This document shows, one piece after another, positions 7,942 through 15,705 of a DNA stretch of 64,000 nt. Origin of the DNA: Pedobacter segetis (GTDB lineage Bacteria; Bacteroidota; Bacteroidia; Sphingobacteriales; Sphingobacteriaceae); NCBI RefSeq assembly GCF_016623585.1, contig NZ_JAEHFY010000002.1, positions 1-64,000 of the forward strand. Reading direction: 5' to 3'. Under the pieces are notes generated by a model. It was given only the letters and a program-made list of their open reading frames with translations, was not told where the DNA came from and did no database searches. Every line of letters starts with the position of its first letter. The stretch's first letter is position 1. Both the position numbers and the translations under genes were made by a program.

Positions 7942-8616
7942 TTCAATTTTGTGTTTAAGATGTTTGGGGAAGGGGATGCGCTAATCTCGGCAGGGAATGC
8001 AAGAGATACCTAATCAATTAGCTACGGGGCTATTCAGCAACAAAATAATTTACAACAGTTTTGTTACTCAAATGAAAGAAAATAAGGTAATCTGTGAAAA
8101 TGGTAAAGAATATGTTTCAGATCATATTGTTTTCGCAACAGACCAGATGAATTTACCAAAACCATTTGCCCAAACACCAAAAAATTACAGATTTGTTCAT
8201 GATTTTTTTATTATTGATAAACTACCTTTTAAAAAGCCAATGATAACACCGGGATAAATAATATGGCAATTATGGATAATATCTCAAAAAATTATACCTC
8301 TAACCAAAAGCATTTAATCTCTATTTCGGTAATCAAAAATAGGGGTCAGTTGCCACAAGAAAACATGATCGAAAAAATAAAACTTGAAATGGCAGAATGG
8401 TTTGATGTTAGTGATTGGGATTTTTTAGATAGTTTCAAGATCAACTACCTATTGCCCTATCAGTTAAGCGTAAAAAATCCATTGGCAAACTCAGATATAA
8501 TCAAACAAGAAAATAGCTACAATTGCGGTGATTATTTGTGCAATAGATCCACCAACTCGGCAATATATTCTAGAAAACGAGTTTTTGAAATAATTAACAA
8601 CTTTAACAAAAATTAA
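7942..8616 (+). pseudogene. FAD-dependent oxidoreductase pseudogene, 3' part
   Basis: This continues the gene interrupted at 5685. It reads FNFVFKMFGEGDA, shifts frame near 7990-7997, continues MQEIPNQLATGLFSNKI at 7997-8047, meets TAA at 8255-8257, and resumes as NMAIMDNISKNYTS and LPYQLSV to the C-terminal FAD-binding signature CGDYLCNRSTNSAIYSRK, ending at 8616. Together the halves cover a full-length protein of the CrtI/amine-oxidase family. The scattered stops and shifts show long decay. The cassette in the middle is intact, so the two parts of this locus are under different selection. Confidence 0.85.
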
Positions 8617-8729
8617 TTAACTAAATAGGTAAATCGATTTTTTTTAATTAACGAATGGTCTATTTACAATGGTTAAAATTAACACATCCAAAAAAAATCG
8701 AATTATTTCTCAATTATTTTCTCAAATAA

Positions 8730-8762
8730 TTTGCTTAATCAAGTTATTTGTTTCTATATTTG
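8730..8762 (+). promoter_or_regulatory. Bacteroidota-type promoter
   Basis: TTTG at 8730-8733 and TATATTTG at 8755-8762, separated by 21 bases, match the -33 TTTG and -7 TAnnTTTG consensus of the Bacteroidota primary sigma factor. Transcription should begin a few bases downstream, at the foot of the hairpin at 8764-8784. Confidence 0.6.
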
Positions 8763-8763
8763 T

Positions 8764-8834
8764 CATGCCCTCCCAAAGGGCATGTTTTTCATAGGTAGAT
8801 GTAGGGTCGAATATTTATATTCGGCCCTTTTTTG
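8764..8834 (+). ncRNA. Candidate small RNA or ubiX leader with two hairpins
   Basis: Directly after a consensus promoter come two hairpins. The first has arms CATGCCC (8764-8770) and GGGCATG (8778-8784), followed by five T. The second has arms GGGTCGAATA (8804-8813) and TATTCGGCCC (8818-8827), ten pairs with one G-T, followed by six T, which is a classic intrinsic terminator. The expected transcript is about 65-75 nt and has no open frame. It ends 38 bases before the ubiX start, so it is either an independent small RNA or an attenuated leader of ubiX. No known RNA family was recognised. Confidence 0.45.
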
Positions 8835-8871
8835 TTTTAGAACCTTTTTATCATGATTTTGTTAAACAACC

Positions 8872-9444
8872 ATGGCGAATAAAAAAATTGTAGTGGCAAT
8901 TACCGGTGCTAGTGGATCTATTTACGCAAAAATATTGTTGCAAAAATTAGCCCAACTTAAAAAGCAAATATCAGAAGTGGGCGTGGTGATGTCTGATAAT
9001 GCCAAAGACGTATGGAAATTTGAATTAGAAGATGAATCTTATCATGATTTTGATTTTAAATTTTACGATAAAAACGATTTTATGGCCCCCTTTGCCTCGG
9101 GGTCTGCAAAATACGATACCATGATCATTGTTCCTTGTTCTATGGGCACCATGGGCCGCATAGCCTCTGGTATATCTAATGATTTAACCAGCCGGGCTGC
9201 AGATGTTATCCTAAAGGAAAGAAGAAAATTGATCCTAGTGGCAAGAGACACGCCTTTAAGTCTTATCCATATCAACAACATGAAAGCCATAACAGAGGCA
9301 GGCGGAATAATTTGTCCGGCCGTTCCATCATTTTATAACAAACCAAAAACTATTTACCAAGTAGCAGAAACGGTTGTTAATAGGGTGTTAGATTTGGCAG
9401 GATTAGAATCTGATAGCTTCCGGTGGGGAGAAACCAAGGCCTAA
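8872..9444 (+). CDS. ubiX: Flavin prenyltransferase (UbiX family)
   Basis: A 190-residue flavoprotein: VAITGASGS (residues 7-15) binds FMN, and VPCSMGTMGRIASGISNDL and LVARDTPLSLIHINNM are the UbiX core segments. UbiX attaches a dimethylallyl group to FMN, making prenylated FMN for UbiD-type decarboxylases used in quinone and aromatic metabolism. Length is standard. A two-hairpin unit precedes it, and the mtaB gene follows within 40 bases, so the two may share a transcript. No ubiD is in the window. Confidence 0.93.
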   Translation: MANKKIVVAITGASGSIYAKILLQKLAQLKKQISEVGVVMSDNAKDVWKFELEDESYHDFDFKFYDKNDFMAPFASGSAKYDTMIIVPCSMGTMGRIASGISNDLTSRAADVILKERRKLILVARDTPLSLIHINNMKAITEAGGIICPAVPSFYNKPKTIYQVAETVVNRVLDLAGLESDSFRWGETKA

Positions 9445-9482
9445 TTAAGCAAGAAATTTATATCTTTGCAGCCTTGATCAAG

Positions 9483-10802
9483 ATGAATAAAAAAGTTGCA
9501 TTTTATACTTTAGGTTGTAAGCTCAATTATTCTGAGACTTCTACAATTGGCAGGCAATTTAGTAATGCCGGTTTTGAAGTGGTAGATTTTGCCAGCCAAG
9601 CAGATGTTTACATCATCAATACCTGCTCTGTAACAGAAAACGCCGATAAGAAATGCAGAAAAATTGTAAAGGAAGCCTTAAAGCATTCTCCATTTGCATA
9701 TATTACCATAGTTGGTTGTTACGCCCAGTTAAAACCAGAAGAAATTTCTAATATAGAAGGGGTGGATATGGTTTTGGGCGCAGCAGAAAAATTCCGCATA
9801 GTAGAGTTTATTACAGACCTCACAAAAGAAAATAAACCGAAAATATTCAATAGCCCAATTTCAGAAACCAACCAGTTTGTTGCCTCATATTCTTTTGGCG
9901 ATAGAACCAGAACGTTCTTAAAAGTTCAGGATGGTTGCGATTATTCTTGTACCTTTTGCACAATTCCGTTGGCAAGGGGAGAGAGCAGGAGCGATAACAT
10001 AGAAAGCGTTGTTGATCAGGCTAAAGAAATTGCAGCATCTGGGGTTAAAGAAATTGTTTTAACAGGTGTTAATATTGGCGATTTTGGCATTAGGGCAGGT
10101 AAAAGAGAACACAAGTTTTTAGATTTGGTAAAAGCTTTAGATAAGGTTGATGGCATCAATAGAATACGTATTTCTTCAATAGAGCCTAATCTTTTAAGCA
10201 ATGAAATTATTGGGTTTGTTGCACAATCTAATAGGTTTGTGCCGCATTTTCATATTCCTTTACAATCTGGATCTGATAAGATTTTGGGTTTGATGCGCAG
10301 GAGGTATAAAAGGGATCTATACATAGATAGGGTAAAAACCATTAAACGGTTAATGCCAAATGCTTGTATAGGTGTTGATGTTATTGTTGGTTTCCCAGGA
10401 GAAACACGTGAAGATTTTATCGATACTTATAATTTTTTGAACGATTTGGATATTTCCTATCTACACGTTTTTACCTATTCAGAAAGAGAAAACACACCAG
10501 CTTTTGAAATGGAAGGCGTGGTGCCGGGTTCGCAAAGGGCCGATAGGAGTAAAATGTTGCACATCCTATCAGAAAAAAAGAGAAGGGCTTTTTATCAGAC
10601 CCAGTTAGGAAAAGAAGCAGAAGTTCTTTTTGAAGCAGATCATAAAGAAGGTTTTATGCATGGCTTTACCGCTAATTACGTAAAGGTTAAAGTGAAGTAC
10701 GATCCCCTTTTAGTAAATGAGCTAAAACAAATTAAACTCGATTTCATTTTGCCCGAAGGCGATGTGAGCATTACGGAACCAGCCGAATTATTTATACATT
10801 AA
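9483..10802 (+). CDS. mtaB: tRNA (N6-threonylcarbamoyladenosine-C2)-methylthiotransferase MtaB
   Basis: A 439-residue radical-SAM methylthiotransferase. The N-terminal domain starts [15 protein letters not shown] and includes [13 protein letters not shown] and VVGCYAQ, which supply the cysteines of the auxiliary cluster. The radical SAM triad is [10 protein letters not shown]-terminal TRAM-like segment ends near residue 435. It converts t6A37 to ms2t6A37 in tRNAs. The frame is open further upstream, but the ATG at 9483 gives the family N-terminus; TATCTTTG at 9461-9468 just before it resembles a -7 promoter box. The next gene, lgt, follows after 16 bases. Confidence 0.92.
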   Translation: MNKKVAFYTLGCKLNYSETSTIGRQFSNAGFEVVDFASQADVYIINTCSVTENADKKCRKIVKEALKHSPFAYITIVGCYAQLKPEEISNIEGVDMVLGAAEKFRIVEFITDLTKENKPKIFNSPISETNQFVASYSFGDRTRTFLKVQDGCDYSCTFCTIPLARGESRSDNIESVVDQAKEIAASGVKEIVLTGVNIGDFGIRAGKREHKFLDLVKALDKVDGINRIRISSIEPNLLSNEIIGFVAQSNRFVPHFHIPLQSGSDKILGLMRRRYKRDLYIDRVKTIKRLMPNACIGVDVIVGFPGETREDFIDTYNFLNDLDISYLHVFTYSERENTPAFEMEGVVPGSQRADRSKMLHILSEKKRRAFYQTQLGKEAEVLFEADHKEGFMHGFTANYVKVKVKYDPLLVNELKQIKLDFILPEGDVSITEPAELFIH

Positions 10803-10818
10803 CATACCAAAAACCTAT

Positions 10819-11982
10819 ATGTTTCCAACTCTTTCGCATCTTATCGAATATCTTTTCGGGATAAATGTTCCCTTGCCAATACAAACATTTGGCTTTTTTG
10901 TGGCCCTGGCTTTTGTGGCCGGTTATTGGGGCTTTTCTGAAGAACTAAAACGTAGGGAAAAACTAGGTCAAGTACACCCGGTAAAAAAGGAGGTTATTAT
11001 AGGTGCCCCCGCATCTATTACAGAATTGATCCTAAACGGGCTTTTTGGCTTTTTAATAGGTTATAAAATTGTTTACGGACTTTTAAATTACACTGCTTTT
11101 GTTAACGATCCGCAAGGTTTTATTTTATCTACCAAAGGAAATTTTATCGCTGGTATAGCGGTGGCCGCTTTGTTTGCTTATTGGGCTTATCGCGAAAAAA
11201 AGAAAACAGAATTACCTACTCCAAAAAAAGTAACAGAAGTTGTTCATCCTTATCAAATGATGGGGACTTTTATCGCATACGCTGCCATTGCAGGTATTAT
11301 TGGGGCCAAAATTTTTGATAATTTAGAGTATTGGGATCGTTTTATGCAAGATCCAATCCAAAACTTGCTTTCATTTAGTGGTTTAACCTATTATGGAGGT
11401 TTAATTTGCGGGGCATTTGCGGTATTATATATATCTGGCAAAAACGGTATTAAAGCCGTTCACATGGCAGATGTTTGCGGCCCGGGTTTAATGTTGGCTT
11501 ACGGAGTGGGCAGAATTGGCTGCCAAATGGCTGGTGATGGCGATTGGGGAATACAAAACCTTAACCCAAAACCACATTGGTTTTCTTGGGCACCAGATTG
11601 GATGTGGTCTTTTAAATACTCCCATAATGTTATTAACGAAGGTATTGCCATACCGGGTTGCGTGGGTAAGTTTTGTAGCGAGTTGGCTGTTGGGGTTTAC
11701 CCAACTCCTTTTTATGAAACAATAGCCTGCTTTATACTGTTTTTGTTCTTATGGTCTATTCGTAAAAAAATCAAAACTCCAGGGATATTTTTCTGTATCT
11801 ATTTAATATTAAATGGTTTAGAAAGGTTCTTTATCGAGTTAATCCGTGTAAACTCTAAATATCATATTGGTTCTTTTGCTTTTACACAAGCAGAATTAAT
11901 TTCTACTTTATTGGTTTTGGGCGGCTTAATTGGGATGGTTTTATTTTACAATGCCGATAAAAAAAGAAAGGGAATAGCATAG
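10819..11982 (+). CDS. lgt: Prolipoprotein diacylglyceryl transferase
   Basis: A 387-residue polytopic membrane protein with about seven hydrophobic segments. The signature [16 protein letters not shown], near residues 231-246, is the Bacteroidota form of the Lgt active-site region. Lgt moves diacylglycerol from phosphatidylglycerol to the cysteine of prolipoproteins, the first step of lipoprotein maturation; several lipoproteins in this window are potential substrates. It is longer than E. coli Lgt (291 residues) because of cytoplasmic loops near residues 40-65 and 120-140, common in this phylum. It sits in a tight plus-strand run from ubiX to the haem-binding gene. Confidence 0.92.
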   Translation: MFPTLSHLIEYLFGINVPLPIQTFGFFVALAFVAGYWGFSEELKRREKLGQVHPVKKEVIIGAPASITELILNGLFGFLIGYKIVYGLLNYTAFVNDPQGFILSTKGNFIAGIAVAALFAYWAYREKKKTELPTPKKVTEVVHPYQMMGTFIAYAAIAGIIGAKIFDNLEYWDRFMQDPIQNLLSFSGLTYYGGLICGAFAVLYISGKNGIKAVHMADVCGPGLMLAYGVGRIGCQMAGDGDWGIQNLNPKPHWFSWAPDWMWSFKYSHNVINEGIAIPGCVGKFCSELAVGVYPTPFYETIACFILFLFLWSIRKKIKTPGIFFCIYLILNGLERFFIELIRVNSKYHIGSFAFTQAELISTLLVLGGLIGMVLFYNADKKRKGIA

Positions 11983-11983
11983 T

Positions 11984-12454
11984 ATGCCTTCTAATGTTAT
12001 CGGTAAAACCTTAAACCAATATCGTTTTTTTCAGAATAAGGTAGTTAGGTTTTTTCTTTCTGCGGGTGTTGCCATGTTGGTAGATGTAACCATTTACTTC
12101 ATCACCTTCAACTTTATATTTGTCAAAGACGTGGTCATGATCTTTGGGCATCCAAACAAGGCACATAACGTTTCTTTACTTATTTCTTACAGCTGCGGCG
12201 TAATCGTAAATTTTTTATTAACTAAATATGCGGTCTTTGCCAACTCTACTTTGGCCAGTAGAAGACAGTTTATCCGGTTTAGCTTTATCGCCTTTATAGG
12301 TTTTTTTGCTAACTATGCCTTGTTAAGGTTTTTTATAGAGATTTTCTACATTGCGCCAACCTTGGCCAGGATAATATCGGCATTAAGCCTAGGTTTTTCT
12401 AGTTATTACGTTCATAAATTATTTACCTTTAAAATAAAACCTAATAATGATTGA
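11984..12454 (+). CDS. GtrA family membrane protein
   Basis: A 156-residue protein with four predicted membrane helices, starting near residues 20, 60, 97 and 125. FFLSAGVAMLVDVTIYF and the GVIVNFLLTKYAVF region are characteristic of GtrA, proteins thought to move lipid-linked sugars across the inner membrane or assist glycosyltransferases. It starts one base after the lgt stop and overlaps the start of the following phosphatase gene by eight bases, so translational coupling is likely. The substrate is unknown. Confidence 0.88.
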   Translation: MPSNVIGKTLNQYRFFQNKVVRFFLSAGVAMLVDVTIYFITFNFIFVKDVVMIFGHPNKAHNVSLLISYSCGVIVNFLLTKYAVFANSTLASRRQFIRFSFIAFIGFFANYALLRFFIEIFYIAPTLARIISALSLGFSSYYVHKLFTFKIKPNND

Positions 12455-13244
12455 TTATGAAAACCTTTGTAAACAGGTAATTGAGGTAGCTAAAATGGCC
12501 GGAAAATTTATCATTACAGAATCCAAAACCTTTAATGCCTCTAAAATTGAGTATAAAGGTGTAAACGATATGGTTTCTTATGTAGATAAAACTGCCGAAA
12601 GGATGATCATCGAAGAGCTTTCTAAAATTCTACCACAATCTGGTTTTATAGCAGAAGAAGGTACTTCAAACAAAACCGCAGAAGAATTTAATTGGATCAT
12701 AGACCCCTTGGATGGGACAACAAATTTTATACATGGCATACCCGCTTTTGCAGTTAGCATCGCTTTAAAACAACATAACGATTTAGTTGTTGGAGTTATT
12801 TATGAGATTAACCAAGATGAATGCTTTTATGCTTGGAAAGACAGCAAGGCGTATTTGAACGGGAAGGAAATAAAGGTATCTGATAACGAAAAGCTAAACA
12901 GCAGTTTGGTGGCCACGGGTTTTCCTTATTACGATTTTGAAAGGCAAAACGCATATATGGGTTTATTTACAGAAGTGATGCGAAAATGCCATGGTTTAAG
13001 AAGGATTGGAGCAGCTTCTGTAGATTTGGCTTACACCGCCTGCGGTAGGTTTGATGCCTATTTTGAATATAACCTAAAACCATGGGATATTGCAGCCGGT
13101 TTATTGATCGTAGAGCGGGCAGGGGGCAAATACTTTGATTTTGATGGCGGAGAAAACGCCTTAACAACCTATGATATAGTGGCCACAAACGGTAAGATAT
13201 CTGAAGAACTCAATGAAATTATACATTCACATTTTAAAAAATAA
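12447..13244 (+). CDS. Inositol monophosphatase family protein (SuhB-like)
   Basis: A 265-residue Mg-dependent sugar phosphatase. The metal-binding motifs are present: EEGTSN (about residues 71-76), IDPLDGTTNF (about 89-98) and the C-terminal WDIAAGLLIVERAGG. Such enzymes hydrolyse inositol monophosphate or related phosphates; SuhB also acts in rRNA antitermination in proteobacteria. Length is as expected. It overlaps the gtrA-like gene by eight bases and is followed after three bases by the haem-binding gene, in one operon. Confidence 0.9.
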   Translation: MIDYENLCKQVIEVAKMAGKFIITESKTFNASKIEYKGVNDMVSYVDKTAERMIIEELSKILPQSGFIAEEGTSNKTAEEFNWIIDPLDGTTNFIHGIPAFAVSIALKQHNDLVVGVIYEINQDECFYAWKDSKAYLNGKEIKVSDNEKLNSSLVATGFPYYDFERQNAYMGLFTEVMRKCHGLRRIGAASVDLAYTACGRFDAYFEYNLKPWDIAAGLLIVERAGGKYFDFDGGENALTTYDIVATNGKISEELNEIIHSHFKK

Positions 13245-13247
13245 GAA

Positions 13248-13730
13248 ATGGCAAAGAAAATATTATTGGCAATAGCGGTTATATTAGTTGTTATCCAATT
13301 CATTAAACCAGAAAAAAATATACACGCCGGTACGCAGCCAAATAGCATTACTTCTAAATATGCAATGCCAGATACGGTAAACAAAATATTAACCGTTGCT
13401 TGTTATGATTGCCATAGCAACAACACACGTTACCCTTGGTACAACAAAACCCAGCCCATCGCGTGGTGGTTAAATGATCATGTAACAGGCGGTAAAAAAC
13501 ATTTTAATTTTGATGAGTTTACCACCTACTCTTTAAAGAGACAAGATCATAAATTAGAAGAATTGATCGCTTCTCAAGATGAAGGTTGGATGCCGCTAGA
13601 ATCTTATACCTTTATACATAAAGATGCCCTTTTAAATGCTTCGCAGAAAAAAATATTGACAGATTGGGCAAAAGATTTAAGAAAAGAAATTCAGGCCAAT
13701 CCAGATTTTGCAGCATCTCCCGCAAAGTAG
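13248..13730 (+). CDS. Haem-binding domain protein (periplasmic c-type, single CxxCH)
   Basis: A 160-residue protein with an N-terminal hydrophobic anchor (residues 4-20) and one c-type haem motif, CYDCH, in ACYDCHSNNTRYPWYN. That motif with the downstream WWLNDHV and FNFDEF is the haem_bd domain seen in Bacteroidota and other Gram-negatives. It is presumably exported and tethered in the periplasm, where it may carry electrons or sense redox state. It is the last gene of the run starting at ubiX, and a structured intergenic repeat follows it. Confidence 0.85.
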   Translation: MAKKILLAIAVILVVIQFIKPEKNIHAGTQPNSITSKYAMPDTVNKILTVACYDCHSNNTRYPWYNKTQPIAWWLNDHVTGGKKHFNFDEFTTYSLKRQDHKLEELIASQDEGWMPLESYTFIHKDALLNASQKKILTDWAKDLRKEIQANPDFAASPAK

Positions 13731-13766
13731 ATCTGTTTAACTTATCTTTTAAAAATTAAAAATAAT

Positions 13767-13890
13767 TTGGCGTTTTAACGGTTATCAGGCTGGCTAATAC
13801 CTCTTTTTATTTGTCATCCTTTTCCCTTCGCACAGCGCAAAAATGCTAAGGATCACAAATAAAAAGGATGCGTTTCTATTCCTAACCCAC
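13767..13890. repeat. Structured intergenic repeat, copy A
   Basis: It begins TTTGGCGTTTTAACGG and ends ATTCCTAACC. A perfect 12-bp inverted repeat, CTTTTTATTTGT (13803-13814) and ACAAATAAAAAG (13855-13866), encloses a second hairpin, ATCCTT (13816-13821) with AAGGAT (13848-13853). The same frame, GGCGTTTTAACGG ... CTTTTTnTTTG ... AAAAAGGATG ... CCTAAC, recurs at 34171-34262, so this is a dispersed element. Both copies sit just after a gene end. Confidence 0.65.
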
Positions 13891-13976
13891 TCATAATCAT
13901 GGGGAACTACCGCTTTAATAACTCTTTAAAGGTTATAAAGTTATTCTCTTTCTGTAGCAACCGCTAAAAACAAATA

Positions 13977-14010
13977 AAAAAACCGACGATTAATATTTGT
14001 CGGTTTTATA
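13977..14010. terminator. Intrinsic terminator between convergent genes
   Basis: AAAACCGAC and GTCGGTTTT form a stem around an AT-rich loop, with A-rich sequence on the left and T-rich sequence on the right. It could therefore stop transcription from either direction, serving the ubiX-to-haem-binding operon and lpdA. Confidence 0.6.
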
Positions 14011-14060
14011 TTTTGGGTATTTTTTATTTCCTATCCTTAAAATCTCGCTTCTTAATATCT

Positions 14061-14095
14061 CAATACTCAATACTCAATACTCAATACTCAATACT
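14061..14095. repeat. 7-bp tandem repeat, five copies
   Basis: The unit CAATACT is repeated five times without error from 14061 to 14095. It lies 20 bases beyond the lpdA stop, outside any gene. Perfect short arrays like this are prone to copy-number change, but it is not placed to affect a start or promoter. Confidence 0.85.
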
Positions 14096-14114
14096 GAGTA
14101 AAATACTAAAAACA

Positions 14115-15503
14115 TTAAAGATGTATCACTTCTCCGTAAGCATCAGCGGCGGCTTCCATAACGGCTTCGCTCATGGTTGGGTGAGGATGTACTGTTTTGA
14201 TGATTTCCATCCCGGTAGTTTCTAATTTACGGGCAATTACCAATTCTGCAATCATTTCGGTAACGTTATTACCGATCATGTGAGCACCTAACAGTTCTCC
14301 GTACTTTGCATCAAAAATCAACTTAACAAAACCATCCTTAGCGCCAGAAGCACTTGCCTTACCAGATGCAGAAAAAGGGAATTTACCAATTTTAAGCTCG
14401 TAACCTGCCTCTTTTGCTTTTTTCTCTGTCATCCCCACAGAAGCAATTTCTGGGGAGCAATAAGTACAACCCGGAATGTTACCATAGTTTAATGGTTCTG
14501 GATGATGGCCGGCAATTTTCTCTACGCAGATAATCCCTTCTGCAGATGCCACGTGAGCCAAAGCCTGTCCGCCAACTATATCTCCAATTGCATAAACACC
14601 ATCTACATTTGTTTTGTAATAAGCATCGGTAACAACTCTTCCTTTATCAACTTTTACCCCTAACTCTTCTAAACCTAAATTCTCTAAATTTGGTGTATAG
14701 CCTACGGCAGATAAAACAATTTCGGCTTCCAATTCTTTTTCTCCGGCTTCTGTTTTAACTGTTACTTTACAAATATCGCCAGAGCTGTCGATTTTTTCTA
14801 CAGAAGCCTTGGTCATGATATCGATACCTACTTTTTTGAAAGAACGATTCAATTGTTTAGAAACGTCCTCGTCTTCTACCGGCACAATATTATCCAAAAA
14901 CTCTACAATGGTTACTTTTGTGCCCATGGTTGCATAAAAATACGCAAACTCTACGCCTATTGCTCCAGAACCCATCACAATCATAGATTTTGGTAATTGA
15001 GGTAGGGTCATTGCTTCTCTATAACCGATAACTTTTTTGCCATCTTGTTTAAGGTGGGGCAATTCTCTTGATCTGCCGCCAGTTGCCAAAATAGTATGCT
15101 TGGCTTCATATTCTTTGGTGCTACCATCGGCAGCTTTAACCTCAACCTTACCACCCTTTTTGATTTTTCCAAAACCCATGATCACATCAATTTTGTTTTT
15201 CTTCATCAAAAACTGGATCCCCTTGCTCATTCCATCGGCAACACCTCTACTTCTTTTCACAACAGCGCCAAAATCTGCAGAAGATTCCCCTACATTGATC
15301 CCGTAATCTGCGGCGTGGTGTATATACTCGAAAACCTGTGCGCTCTTTAATAATGCTTTAGTTGGGATACAACCCCAATTTAAACAAACGCCACCTAAAG
15401 ACTCCTTTTCTACAATTGCAGTTTTTAAACCCAACTGAGCTGCCCTAATTGCCGCAACGTAACCACCGGGGCCGCTACCTATAACTATTAAATCGTAATT
15501 CAT
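14115..15503 (-). CDS. lpdA: Dihydrolipoyl dehydrogenase (E3)
   Basis: A 462-residue flavoprotein of the pyridine nucleotide-disulfide oxidoreductase family. It has the FAD motif VIGSGPGGYVAA near the N-terminus, the redox disulfide in GGVCLNWGCIPTK, a second nucleotide motif (MGSGAIGVEFA) and a C-terminal HPHPT with the active-site His. It reoxidises dihydrolipoamide in the pyruvate and 2-oxoglutarate dehydrogenase complexes using NAD. I chose the ATG at 15503 (MNYDLIVIG) over one eight codons upstream because it gives the usual N-terminus. TAAATTTG on the minus strand shortly upstream resembles a -7 box. It is monocistronic. Confidence 0.95.
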   Translation of the reverse strand: MNYDLIVIGSGPGGYVAAIRAAQLGLKTAIVEKESLGGVCLNWGCIPTKALLKSAQVFEYIHHAADYGINVGESSADFGAVVKRSRGVADGMSKGIQFLMKKNKIDVIMGFGKIKKGGKVEVKAADGSTKEYEAKHTILATGGRSRELPHLKQDGKKVIGYREAMTLPQLPKSMIVMGSGAIGVEFAYFYATMGTKVTIVEFLDNIVPVEDEDVSKQLNRSFKKVGIDIMTKASVEKIDSSGDICKVTVKTEAGEKELEAEIVLSAVGYTPNLENLGLEELGVKVDKGRVVTDAYYKTNVDGVYAIGDIVGGQALAHVASAEGIICVEKIAGHHPEPLNYGNIPGCTYCSPEIASVGMTEKKAKEAGYELKIGKFPFSASGKASASGAKDGFVKLIFDAKYGELLGAHMIGNNVTEMIAELVIARKLETTGMEIIKTVHPHPTMSEAVMEAAADAYGEVIHL

Positions 15504-15705
15504 GTGTTTATTTTTAAAGAGTTGCAAATTTAAGAAAATTATTAGATAAGGTTATTAATTATGAAACAACTAAGGTTATATGTTAAAATGTTTGTAAAGT
15601 GTTAATAAAATTAAGGGATTGTTAACATTAATTTAATATAACTTCTGCTATAATATCAAATTACCTATTTACATTTGTCCAAAATTCATTTTTCAATTAA
15701 CACAC

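Larger units (their letters stand above)
13731..14114. other. Gap between convergent genes with hairpins and repeats
   Basis: No gene is seen in these 384 bases. They hold a structured repeat (13767-13890), an intrinsic terminator hairpin (about 13977-14010) and a 7-bp tandem repeat (14061-14095). The gap lies between the stop of the haem-binding gene and the stop of the convergent lpdA gene. Confidence 0.7.

Noticed and set aside
14013-14225. A 70-codon frame beginning MGIFYFLSLKS near the 7-bp repeat
   Set aside because: It runs through a tandem repeat and then into the antisense of lpdA; no conserved features.
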